The notes below the pieces were generated by a model that was given only the letters and a program-made list of their open reading frames with translations, was not told the origin of the DNA and ran no database searches. A program made the position numbers and the translations under genes. DNA of 22,759 nucleotides, from positions 1 to 22,759 of the forward strand of contig CAJTUQ010000042.1 of assembly GCA_910579335.1 (NCBI GenBank). The letters are read 5' to 3'. Of this stretch, positions 1 through 6,925 are shown piece after piece. The stretch's first letter is position 1; each line of letters opens with the position of its first letter. This stretch comes from an uncultured Dorea sp. Its GTDB lineage: Bacteria; Bacillota; Clostridia; Lachnospirales; Lachnospiraceae.

Positions 1-36
1 AAATCTCATAAAATCTTAAAGAATTTTTTGAGATTT
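1..36. repeat. AT-rich imperfect inverted repeat upstream of the two-component operon
   Basis: The outer arms AAATCTCA (1-8) and TGAGATTT (29-36) are perfectly complementary. The inner bases 10-14 pair with 23-27 around a small loop. The hairpin could be the terminator of a gene lying left of the window or an operator for the response regulator that follows. The sequence cannot decide, because the window starts at the first base of the repeat. Confidence 0.4.
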
Positions 37-54
37 GTTTGTTATGATAAGGAA

Positions 55-83
55 GTGACAGGTGCTATGTACTGCCATAATAT
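55..83 (+). promoter_or_regulatory. candidate promoter of the two-component operon
   Basis: GTGACA (55-60), a 17-nt spacer and TAATAT (78-83) resemble a sigma-A promoter, though the -10 matches the consensus at only four of six positions. Transcription would begin near 90, giving a leader of about 16 nt with the ribosome site AAAGGA at 94-99. An alternative -10, TATGAT at 43-48, lacks a good -35 and could be an activator-dependent promoter using the inverted repeat at 1-36. Confidence 0.3.
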
Positions 84-105
84 ATGAGGAAAGAAAGGAC
101 ATGCT

Positions 106-789
106 ATGCACATTTTAATTATAGAAGACGACAAAGAGCTATGCGCTGCCCTGAAAGAACAACTGAATGCCCAAAGCCATCGCGTCACATGCTGTCATGC
201 AGGAAGCGACGCACTTTACTGCGCTATGAACGGTGTATACGACCTGATTCTTTTAGACCGGATGCTCCCGGAAATCGACGGCTTATCCATACTTCATTCC
301 ATCCGTCAAAACAAAATCTCCACCCCGGTAATCCTTACAACCGCTCTTGGCTCCGTCAGCGACCGCATCAACGGATTAGACTGCGGCGCCGATGATTATC
401 TTGTAAAGCCCTATGCCGTGGAGGAACTAATGGCGCGAATCCGGGCATTGGCCCGGAGACCGAAGACACTGACTGAGCATAAGAGCCTTTCCTTTCTGGA
501 TATTTCCTTTGACCCTGATGCACGAATGCTCTCCTGCAAAGGGAACGAACTCCGTCTCTCCGGGCGAGAAGCACTGCTGTTAGAGTTTTTTCTTAAAAAT
601 CCAGCAAAAACTTTGGCAAGAGAACAGATTTTTTTTCGGGTATGGGGACCCGACGGAATGGTCGAGGATGGAAATCTTGACACCTATATTTATTTTCTCA
701 GAAAGCATCTGCGAAGCTTAAAAAGCCGCACCGTCATCCGCACCGTCCACGGTCTCGGTTATTGTTTGGAGGATTCCCATGTTTCCTGA
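106..789 (+). CDS. OmpR/PhoB-family DNA-binding response regulator
   Basis: This is a 227-aa two-component response regulator. The receiver domain covers about residues 1-115. It shows the acidic pair Glu7-Asp8-Asp9, the phosphoacceptor Asp51 in a LLDRMLPEIDG context, a switch Thr78/79 and the invariant Lys101-Pro102. A winged-helix Trans_reg_C domain (about 125-225) ends in the typical VIRTVHGLGYCLE wing. The length is normal for the family. AAAGGA lies 6 nt before the ATG. The 3' end overlaps the kinase start by 11 nt, so the two are probably translationally coupled and act as a pair. No specific regulon can be named. No target gene adjoins it except a sugar-acid island whose genes run the other way and have their own regulators. 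Confidence 0.93.
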   Translation: MHILIIEDDKELCAALKEQLNAQSHRVTCCHAGSDALYCAMNGVYDLILLDRMLPEIDGLSILHSIRQNKISTPVILTTALGSVSDRINGLDCGADDYLVKPYAVEELMARIRALARRPKTLTEHKSLSFLDISFDPDARMLSCKGNELRLSGREALLLEFFLKNPAKTLAREQIFFRVWGPDGMVEDGNLDTYIYFLRKHLRSLKSRTVIRTVHGLGYCLEDSHVS

Positions 790-2068
790 ATTTCAAAAAA
801 AATTAGTCCGGCGCTACACATTAAGTACAGGGGTGATTTTAACCTTCATCCTTGCAGTTACCTTCCTCTACTACCTGTCTTCCCAGCAAAGCCGTATGGA
901 GATCTCTTTTTCAGACCATATTTTTACCCTGACCTCGAAGCTGCAGACAGAATCCGCTTTCAATGATTCCTATCTGGCGCAGCTTGAGTCAAAGCACCGC
1001 CTGCTCATTTACATAGAAGAAAACAATACGCCCTTCTTCTTTCCCGGTGTCTATTCTACCCGCACCGACCGTCAGATACTGCTTAATAAGACGCAGAAGC
1101 TTGCCAGCTCAGAAGGAATCTTCCCCAACTCACATCCCATTTCCTCCGATCTGCTGCAGTCCTCCGTTCTTACTATCAAAGGGAAACACTGCGACTCCTA
1201 TCTGGGATGCGTAACGATTGTAAATACCTCCTCCGGCTATCAAAAACTTATTCTGCTCCAGGACATTACCGAAAACAAAATAAAGCTTATACAAAACGCA
1301 GCCCTTTACTTGCTAATCGATATTTTGGGTATTCTACTTTTATTTCTGACCGGAAAAAGATTCGTCAGCCGCTCACTGAAGCCTTTGGAAGAAATGTACG
1401 CAAAGCAGCAGGACTTCACGGCCGCAGCTTCCCATGAGCTCCGCTCGCCCCTGTCCGTCATCCGGGCAGCCGCTGATGCCGCATCCATCAATCCGATCCG
1501 GCAGGGAAAATTTTTAGCCGTCATCAAGGATGAATGCCGTCGCGGAGATTCCCTTATCAAAAATCTCCTGCTGCTTTCATCCGCCCGTGAAGAATCATGG
1601 AGCATGAAAATGCAGCGCTTTGAACTTGACGAGATGCTTCTTCATTTGACGGAGCTATATGAACCGCTCTGTGGCGCAAAAAACGGAAGCCTTCTTCTTT
1701 CTCTTCCTGAAGAAACACTTCCGCCCGTGTATGCAGACCCTGAGCTCTGCCTGCAGATATTCACTATTCTTTTAGATAACGCCATCGCCTATGGACTCAA
1801 AGACACCGGCAGGATTGTTTTAAACATCAAATCCACGCCCGCCCGCATCGTCGCATCCGTAACAGACTTTGGTCCGGGAATCAGCGACAAGGACAAACCG
1901 CTGATTTTCGACGCATTTTACCGCCAGGATCAATCGCGAAATGTAAAATCTCACTTTGGTCTTGGCCTGTCCATTGCCGCCAGGCTTGCCAAACTCCAGG
2001 ATATCACGCTGAATGTCAGGGATACCGAGGGAGGCGGCAGCACCTTTGACGTGATTTTTAACAGATAA
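779..2068 (+). CDS. membrane sensor histidine kinase
   Basis: This 429-aa kinase is the partner of the response regulator it overlaps. TM1 spans about residues 13-33 and TM2 about 173-192. They bracket an extracytoplasmic sensor of about 135 residues that resembles no domain I can name. The cytoplasmic part has a HisKA helix with His219 (ASHELRSPLS), an N box with Asn334 (LLDNAIAYG), a G1 box DFGPGI (363-368) and a G2 box HFGLGLSIA (392-400). All catalytic motifs are intact. No HAMP domain is obvious, because TM2 is followed almost directly by the dimerisation helix. This compact layout is common in Firmicute kinases. The stop codon lies inside the last codons of the convergent deoR-type gene. 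The stimulus is unknown. Confidence 0.93.
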   Translation: MFPEFQKKLVRRYTLSTGVILTFILAVTFLYYLSSQQSRMEISFSDHIFTLTSKLQTESAFNDSYLAQLESKHRLLIYIEENNTPFFFPGVYSTRTDRQILLNKTQKLASSEGIFPNSHPISSDLLQSSVLTIKGKHCDSYLGCVTIVNTSSGYQKLILLQDITENKIKLIQNAALYLLIDILGILLLFLTGKRFVSRSLKPLEEMYAKQQDFTAAASHELRSPLSVIRAAADAASINPIRQGKFLAVIKDECRRGDSLIKNLLLLSSAREESWSMKMQRFELDEMLLHLTELYEPLCGAKNGSLLLSLPEETLPPVYADPELCLQIFTILLDNAIAYGLKDTGRIVLNIKSTPARIVASVTDFGPGISDKDKPLIFDAFYRQDQSRNVKSHFGLGLSIAARLAKLQDITLNVRDTEGGGSTFDVIFNR

Positions 2069-2801
2069 CAGCAACATGAAGCTTCCTTAGCTTCTCCCGC
2101 TCCTCCTCGTCAAACTCCTTATCGGTAACAACTCCTGTATAATCCCCAAGATGATTGATTCTTGACATAGCCTGCCTGCCGAACTTAGACTCATCCACCA
2201 CCAGATAAGACCTTCTGCACTGCTTCGGCGTCCGGCGCTTCAGCCACATCTTATCAACCGTCGGAGTCATTACCTCAAAATCTTCGTTGATGGACGCAGC
2301 GCCGAAAAACCCAACGTCGAACTTGAAATCTTCGAGCATCTGGGTAGCATAGTGCCCAAACATACTCCCCGTAGATTTCTGTACATGCCCCCCGCATATA
2401 AAAAGCTCCGCCTCGCTGTTCTTCAAAAGCTGCGCAATCTCCAAATCATTTGTAACAATCATAATCTCCGGCGTGTCTTTAATCAGCCTTGCAATCTCAA
2501 AGGTTGTCGTACCTGCGTCGAGAAATACCGTATCGCCTCTTCCCACAAGAGTCGCGCAAATCTCCGCCAGCCGCCGTTTTGCATCCATACAGCTTGTCTG
2601 CTTATCCGCATAAGTCACTTCCTGCTTGGCAACCGCACCGCCGTGGCACCTTAACAGGACATCGTCTTTCTGGAGCTTTACCAAATCTCTGCGTATTGTC
2701 ATGGAACTCACCTTCAGCTCCTGCGCAAGCTCCTCCACCTGCACACTCCCCTGCCTGTGCACAAGCTCTACAATTTTTGATTGTCTCTCCGCCGCAAGCA
2801 T
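2058..2801 (-). CDS. DeoR-family transcriptional regulator
   Basis: This is a 247-aa repressor of the DeoR/GlpR type. The N-terminal winged HTH covers about residues 5-57 (VEELAQELKVSSMTIRRDL, then RCHGGA). The DeoRC sugar-phosphate sensor domain follows, with DAGTTT at 95-100, GG137-138 and VVDESKFG near 202-208. The start at 2801 was chosen because a GAGGGG ribosome site lies just before it and the homologous region begins there. A longer reading to 2906 would add 35 low-complexity residues unlike the family. It is the last gene of the permease/PdxA/kinase series and most likely responds to a phosphorylated intermediate of that pathway. Its probable targets are the TGTTYGTTTKTG boxes upstream of the kinase and dehydrogenase genes (inference). 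It converges on the histidine kinase gene with an 11-nt overlap. Confidence 0.9.
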   Translation of the reverse strand: MLAAERQSKIVELVHRQGSVQVEELAQELKVSSMTIRRDLVKLQKDDVLLRCHGGAVAKQEVTYADKQTSCMDAKRRLAEICATLVGRGDTVFLDAGTTTFEIARLIKDTPEIMIVTNDLEIAQLLKNSEAELFICGGHVQKSTGSMFGHYATQMLEDFKFDVGFFGAASINEDFEVMTPTVDKMWLKRRTPKQCRRSYLVVDESKFGRQAMSRINHLGDYTGVVTDKEFDEEEREKLRKLHVAVIC

Positions 2802-2937
2802 ATCCGTCCCCTCTTTTCTATATGGATTCTCAGCTCTCACGTTCCCTCCCGCCTTTCTTCCTAAATAAAAGCAGCCGGATGTTTCTCCTGCGCTGTTACA
2901 GCCCAAAACAGCCGGCAGTTCCTTGCATATTTACGAA

Positions 2938-2964
2938 GGCAGCGAAAGCAACGCTTCCACTGCC
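2938..2964 (-). repeat. strong stem-loop between gntP and deoR
   Basis: Read on the minus strand, GGCAGTGGAAGC pairs with GCTTTCGCTGCC around a 3-nt loop. The 12-bp stem has two G-U pairs. It begins 14 nt after the permease stop. No U tract follows on the minus strand, so it is not a standard intrinsic terminator. It may stabilise or process the upstream mRNA and lower deoR expression. The rest of the 177-nt gap holds no gene I can support. Confidence 0.5.
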
Positions 2965-2978
2965 TATATTTTACATGA

Positions 2979-4382
2979 TTACATAAAAATACTCAATACC
3001 AATACTTCCACAACGCCGACCGCCCACGCAATTGTTGATGTAATGGACCATACGGTGAGCTGGTCCTTGGCTTCCCGAACGCCTAACGTCCTGTTGACAA
3101 CCCAGAAATAGCTGTCGTTAAAATATCCGAAGAACAGTGAGCCTACGCAGCATGCAACCGCCCCAAGCAAAGGGCTGACATTCGCCGCCACAAGAATCGG
3201 TGCGGAGATGCCCGCCGCCGTCGTCATGGCAACCGTTCCTGAACCTTGTATGAATCTCATTGCCGTAGAGATAATGAGCGGCAGGATGATAATTGGAACC
3301 GCAGTTCCTGCAAGTCCCTCTGCCATAAAGGTTCCAAGCCCGGAATCTTTAATGATTTGACCGAGGGCTCCGCCGCCTCCTGTTACAAGCATGATAATAC
3401 CTGCGGACATCATGCCCTTCTCCATCTCTGCGATAATTTCATTTCTCTCAATATTTTTGCCCAATGTAAAGATTGCCACAACCAATCCGAGCCCCACCGC
3501 AATAATCGGCTGACCGAGGAAAATCAAAACCTCCATAATACCCGCTGTCTGGCCGAGAGCCGTTGCGACCGTGTTTATTAAAATCAACACAATCGGCACG
3601 ATTAACGGAAGGAAAGATACGAGCGTTCCCGGCATTCCCTTTGTGTCCATCGAAAACGCATTTTCATAATCCGGCTCCTGATAAGGTACTTCTACCACTT
3701 CGCCCTCCTCATTCGGGATACGGTAGTACTTTTTAGAAAGGAACATTCTTGCATATGCGATACATGCAATGGACATCGGAATGGCAAGCACAATCGTGAG
3801 CAGGATAAACTTCCCCACATCCACTCCAAAGATACCGCATACGCCTAACGGTCCGGGTGTAGGCGGCACAAGGGAGTGCGTGATTACAAGCCCGGCTGCC
3901 AGCGCAACTCCCAATCCGATAAATGATTTTTTCGTAGCTTTGGAAATCGCTTTTGCAATCGGCGCAAGCACTACGAAACCTGAATCACAGAAAATCGGGA
4001 TGGATACGAGAAAACCGGTCAGCGCCAGCGCTTCCTCTTCTCTCTTTTTCCCAAACAGCTTTAAGAACGTATGCGCCATTCTCTGGGCCGCTCCTGTCAC
4101 TTCAAATATCTGTCCCATCATAACGCCGAAACCGATGATAATGCCGATACTTCCAAGCGTCCCTCCAAAACCGGATGTTATCGAATTGACGATGCCGAAG
4201 GTCTTTCCATCCTCCAGCGTAATGTTTACCAATGGCATTCCTCCTACGACTCCTACGATTACCGTACAGATAATGAGTGCCAGAAATGCCTGCACTTTTG
4301 TCTTGAGTACCAAGAATATTAAGACTGCAATACCGATTGCCAGGCCGATTAACATTCTCTCTCCGCTAAGTCCGTTTACCAT
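2979..4382 (-). CDS. GntP-family sugar-acid:H+ symporter
   Basis: This 467-aa integral membrane protein has about 12 hydrophobic segments from residue 10 to the C-terminus. It shows the GntP-family signatures: FCDSGFVVLAPIAKAI after the second or third helix pair, HSLVPPTPGPLG in the middle, and IQGSGTVAMTTAAG near the C-terminus. The family imports gluconate and related aldonates with protons. Here the permease sits 28 nt after a PdxA2-like dehydrogenase and DUF1537 kinase, which argues for a four-carbon sugar acid such as D-threonate or D-erythronate rather than gluconate (inference). GGAGGAAGAGGAGG precedes the ATG. The length is slightly above the usual 440-450. Confidence 0.92.
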   Translation of the reverse strand: MVNGLSGERMLIGLAIGIAVLIFLVLKTKVQAFLALIICTVIVGVVGGMPLVNITLEDGKTFGIVNSITSGFGGTLGSIGIIIGFGVMMGQIFEVTGAAQRMAHTFLKLFGKKREEEALALTGFLVSIPIFCDSGFVVLAPIAKAISKATKKSFIGLGVALAAGLVITHSLVPPTPGPLGVCGIFGVDVGKFILLTIVLAIPMSIACIAYARMFLSKKYYRIPNEEGEVVEVPYQEPDYENAFSMDTKGMPGTLVSFLPLIVPIVLILINTVATALGQTAGIMEVLIFLGQPIIAVGLGLVVAIFTLGKNIERNEIIAEMEKGMMSAGIIMLVTGGGGALGQIIKDSGLGTFMAEGLAGTAVPIIILPLIISTAMRFIQGSGTVAMTTAAGISAPILVAANVSPLLGAVACCVGSLFFGYFNDSYFWVVNRTLGVREAKDQLTVWSITSTIAWAVGVVEVLVLSIFM

Positions 4383-4410
4383 AAATAATCCTCCTCTTCC
4401 TCCTTAAGAT

Positions 4411-5409
4411 TTACTTTGTAAAATTAGGTGCGTATTTCGCCGCTAACAGAATTGCTTCAATCATGCTGACAGCACTTACAATTCCCTTTCCGGCAATGTC
4501 AAAAGCCGTTCCGTGGTCTACGGATGTGCGCAGGATAGGCATTCCGTTTGTTATCGCAATTGTTTTTTCAAAATCCAGCGTTTTCGTCGCAATATGACCC
4601 TGATCATGGTAGAGGGAGAGCACACTGTTATATCTGCCCTGCGCCGCCTGATGAAACACCGAATCCGCCCCAATCGGACCTGCCACATCATAGCCCTCCG
4701 CCTTAAGCTCTTCAATTGCCGGAGTAATCTCATTAACCTCCTCCCAGCCGAATAAACCATGCTCGCCGCTGTGCGGATTCAGCCCCGCAACGGCCATCGT
4801 TCCATCCTTGACGCCCAATTTTTCAAGCGCCTTGAGACACCGCTTCACGTAGTCCTTAATCCGCTCCTTGGTAATCATGTCCAGCATCTCTCTCAATGAC
4901 ACGTGTCTTGTCAGGAAAAACACCCTCATACCGTTCGTCTCAAACATCGTAAGCGGATCCTCGGTCCCTGTGAGAGCACCGAAAATCTCTGTGTGCCCGA
5001 TGAAATGAATCCCTCCTGCACGCAGGGATTCCTTGTTAATCGGCGTTGTCGCCACCGCATCGACTTTGCCTTCGTTTGCAAGCTCAATACATTTCGCAAT
5101 ATATTCATATGCGGCCTTTCCGCACATTCCATTGACCTTTCCAAATTCAAATTTCTCAAGGTCAACATTGCCCAGGTCAATAAGATTTAAGATTCCTTTA
5201 CGGAAATCTCCTTCTGACGGCTCTTTAATTACACGGATGCTGAGTTCTTCACCGACGATTCTAACAGCGTTCTCCATAATGGTTTTGTCTCCGACAACAA
5301 TACAGTCCGCCGCATCAAATACTTCCGCTGCCGCAACTGACTTTGCCACGATTTCGGGTCCGACTCCTGCCGGATCTCCGATCGGTACTGCAATTAATGA
5401 TTTTTTCAT
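4411..5409 (-). CDS. pdxA2: PdxA-family 4-phospho-D-threonate/D-erythronate 3-dehydrogenase
   Basis: This is a 332-aa NAD-dependent dehydrogenase of the PdxA fold. The N-terminus PIGDPAGVGPEI (9-20) is diagnostic. Candidate metal-binding histidines are His169, His213 (NPHSGEHGLFG) and His268 (YHDQGHI), at the spacing of the classical PdxA metal site. The DHGTAFDIAGKG motif (298-309) is intact. In the PdxA2 subfamily the enzyme oxidises a 4-phospho-tetronate, and loss of CO2 gives dihydroxyacetone phosphate, rather than making pyridoxal phosphate. That assignment is favoured because the neighbour is a DUF1537 kinase and a sugar-acid permease lies downstream. No other vitamin B6 gene is present. 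A ribosome site GGAAGAG precedes the ATG. The gap to the upstream kinase is 31 nt, consistent with one operon. A true PdxA role is less likely but not excluded. Confidence 0.88.
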   Translation of the reverse strand: MKKSLIAVPIGDPAGVGPEIVAKSVAAAEVFDAADCIVVGDKTIMENAVRIVGEELSIRVIKEPSEGDFRKGILNLIDLGNVDLEKFEFGKVNGMCGKAAYEYIAKCIELANEGKVDAVATTPINKESLRAGGIHFIGHTEIFGALTGTEDPLTMFETNGMRVFFLTRHVSLREMLDMITKERIKDYVKRCLKALEKLGVKDGTMAVAGLNPHSGEHGLFGWEEVNEITPAIEELKAEGYDVAGPIGADSVFHQAAQGRYNSVLSLYHDQGHIATKTLDFEKTIAITNGMPILRTSVDHGTAFDIAGKGIVSAVSMIEAILLAAKYAPNFTK

Positions 5410-5440
5410 AGTTCTCTTCCTTTCTTTGTTAAATAGATTT

Positions 5441-6745
5441 TTAAATGTATAGTTTTTCCTTCAGGTATGTAATGCATTTATTAATTGCACTGCTGCTTCC
5501 CTGGCTTCCGCCCTTTGTAATGATATGCACTCCCTCAAATTCACCTTTTAAGAACTGCCCGTAGGCCGCAAGCGGGAGCACTTCATCCATTAAACTTAAA
5601 CCCGCCGTATGGAATCTTTCACACACAGATACGGTCACATCGCCGCCGCTTGTATAAAGTCCCCGAAACGTCGGCTCCGCCTTGAATATGCGGTAAGTTA
5701 TCTCGGCAAAAGCGCTGTTGATACGCCCCGTCACGTCATCCATTGAGCACTGGTATTTCTCCATATACGGATGAAAATCAATACGGTTTTCCGGATAGAT
5801 TCCATCGCCCGTCACTGTGGAAATAAGATTCCGGTCACATTCCGCAAGGATTTCCTCCGCAACTCTGGCAATTTCTTTTTCCCTCTCCGCTTCCCCCTCA
5901 AGCAGCCTTTTTGTACTGACAAATACATTGTGGGTGCGCTGCGACAGCCAGAGTTCTTCCATCTGCTTTCTCGTATTCGGATTAACGCTTCCCACTACTG
6001 CAAGAATCTTGCTCTTCTCCTTCTTTTCATAGGGCGTAATCAGCTTTCTTGAAAGCGTTGCCGTAAACACCCCCGGATCCACTGCCACCACTTTCAGCCT
6101 GCTTGTAATAACCGCATCGGCAATCAAATCCAAATCCTCCTGCGTTACACAGTCCACTACAATAATCCTGCTTCCTTTTGCCGCACACTGCCTCATAAGG
6201 TCCGCAAGATAATGCTTGCCGTGCATCAGGTCTTTCATCAATATAGAGGACACCTGATATTTACTCTGCTGCTTAAAAAGCAGGGCCGGCTCCGACACCT
6301 TTACCGGAGTCTTCGGATCGATGGCAATATCCGTCTTATGTAACGGCAGCCCGTTTACGAGCATATAACCGCCAATCACAACTCTCCCCGACGACGGAAA
6401 GCAAGGCGCCACAACTGCCACATAGTCATCTCCAAGACAGTCCAGCATAGCATCCGTCTCACTCCCTAAGTTCCCCCGCAGGGTACTGTCAATCCGGTTT
6501 GCATACACCTTTACTTCGTCGCCCTTTAACAGCCTGCACACGTTCTGTACGCGGTTATAAGCAATCTCCGGCTCCACTCCCCTGCTGTCCGTAGGATATA
6601 TAAGGCAGTCGCACTCGTTAAGGGTCGAGAGCTCAATCCGTTCTGTATTCATAACGGTATATGCCCTGTAATTCATATTCTTTAAGAGCACTCCCGTAGC
6701 ATTGCCCCCCGTCAAGTCATCTGCAATCACAACACACTGCGGCAT
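5441..6745 (-). CDS. dtnK: four-carbon acid sugar kinase (DUF1537), D-threonate/D-erythronate kinase-like
   Basis: This is a 434-aa ATP-dependent kinase of the DUF1537 family (SBD_N plus NBD_C domains). N-terminal substrate motifs are ADDLTGG (8-14), PTDSRG (51-56) and RIDSTLRGN (84-92). The C-terminal nucleotide domain has YTSGGDVT and ITKGGSQGSSS. Pairing with a PdxA2-type dehydrogenase 31 nt downstream is the arrangement known for D-threonate kinase, which makes the 4-phosphate that PdxA2 oxidises. Start 6745 was chosen because AAAGGAGATTTGTC lies directly before it. An upstream ATG at 6772 would add nine residues and bury that ribosome site. Its own promoter lies at 6797-6825. D-erythronate or another tetronate as substrate is possible. 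Confidence 0.87.
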   Translation of the reverse strand: MPQCVVIADDLTGGNATGVLLKNMNYRAYTVMNTERIELSTLNECDCLIYPTDSRGVEPEIAYNRVQNVCRLLKGDEVKVYANRIDSTLRGNLGSETDAMLDCLGDDYVAVVAPCFPSSGRVVIGGYMLVNGLPLHKTDIAIDPKTPVKVSEPALLFKQQSKYQVSSILMKDLMHGKHYLADLMRQCAAKGSRIIVVDCVTQEDLDLIADAVITSRLKVVAVDPGVFTATLSRKLITPYEKKEKSKILAVVGSVNPNTRKQMEELWLSQRTHNVFVSTKRLLEGEAEREKEIARVAEEILAECDRNLISTVTGDGIYPENRIDFHPYMEKYQCSMDDVTGRINSAFAEITYRIFKAEPTFRGLYTSGGDVTVSVCERFHTAGLSLMDEVLPLAAYGQFLKGEFEGVHIITKGGSQGSSSAINKCITYLKEKLYI

Positions 6746-6759
6746 GACAAATCTCCTTT

Positions 6760-6821
6760 CATATTCAAACATTATATGTTCGTTTTTGTTGTTTTCATTG
6801 TACTATTTATGTTTGAATATG
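6760..6821. repeat. 13-bp perfect inverted repeat flanking the dtnK promoter
   Basis: CATATTCAAACAT at 6760-6772 and ATGTTTGAATATG at 6809-6821 are exact reverse complements, separated by 36 bp. One arm overlaps the end of the -35 and the spacer. The other lies in the leader just ahead of the ribosome site. The upstream arm is not transcribed, so this is not an mRNA hairpin. It is better explained as a pair of protein-binding sites about 49 bp apart centre to centre. Confidence 0.6.
6777..6796. promoter_or_regulatory. candidate DeoR-family operator at the dtnK transcription start
   Basis: TGTTCGTTTTTGTTGTTTTC begins one base past the expected transcription start region of the dtnK promoter (-10 at 6797-6802). 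Its first 14 bases match a second copy at 6873-6886 with one difference. Its position would block transcription when bound. Assignment to the DeoR-family protein encoded at the end of the operon is inference. Confidence 0.5.
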
Positions 6822-6825
6822 TCAA
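6797..6825 (-). promoter_or_regulatory. sigma-A promoter for dtnK-pdxA2-gntP-deoR
   Basis: On the minus strand, TTGACA (6820-6825) is separated by exactly 17 nt from TACAAT (6797-6802), a near-consensus promoter. Transcription should start near 6790, leaving a leader of about 45 nt before the kinase ATG at 6745. The promoter splits the cluster into two units. Confidence 0.78.
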
Positions 6826-6849
6826 TTAAATCTATTTTTTGACAAAGAA

Positions 6850-6861
6850 TTTGTATACATG
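6850..6861. promoter_or_regulatory. TGTATACA palindrome, candidate GntR-family site
   Basis: TTTGTATACATG contains the 8-bp palindrome TGTATACA at 6852-6859, also found at 9531-9538 next to the gntR promoter. It lies about 30 bp upstream of the dtnK -35. It also sits within a 7-bp inverted repeat, AATTTGT (6848-6854) and ACAAATT (6863-6869), and next to ACATGC/GCATGT (6857-6862, 6870-6875). Recognition by the FCD regulator at 9601 is inference from the family's GTATAC-centred operators. Confidence 0.42.
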
Positions 6862-6872
6862 CACAAATTGCA

Positions 6873-6890
6873 TGTTTGTTTTTGTTAATT
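6873..6890. promoter_or_regulatory. second candidate DeoR-family operator upstream of dtnK
   Basis: TGTTTGTTTTTGTTAATT repeats the 6777 box in the same orientation, about 96 bp apart. It sits just after the stop of the upstream kinase gene. Two sites flanking a promoter suit cooperative binding by a DeoR-type oligomer. Confidence 0.42.
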
Positions 6891-6925
6891 ATAAACAATC
6901 ACAGCACTCGATTTGACCTTTGCTG

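Noticed and set aside
84..395. Plus-strand reading frame overlapping the response regulator start
   Set aside because: It runs inside the response regulator in another frame, has a low-complexity Arg-rich translation and lacks any family motif. The overlapping frame has every receiver-domain residue.
2802..2906. Longer start for the DeoR-family gene
   Set aside because: The extra 35 residues have no family similarity, and the start at 2801 has its own good ribosome site and the normal family length.
3769..4407. Long plus-strand frame opposite the gntP permease
   Set aside because: It is the antisense shadow of a membrane protein gene, Pro/Ile/Ser-rich, with no recognisable domain or ribosome site.
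4411..5409. PdxA of vitamin B6 synthesis
   Set aside because: No other B6 gene is nearby, and the gene sits between a DUF1537 kinase and a sugar-acid permease, the PdxA2 context. A true PdxA role is not fully excluded.
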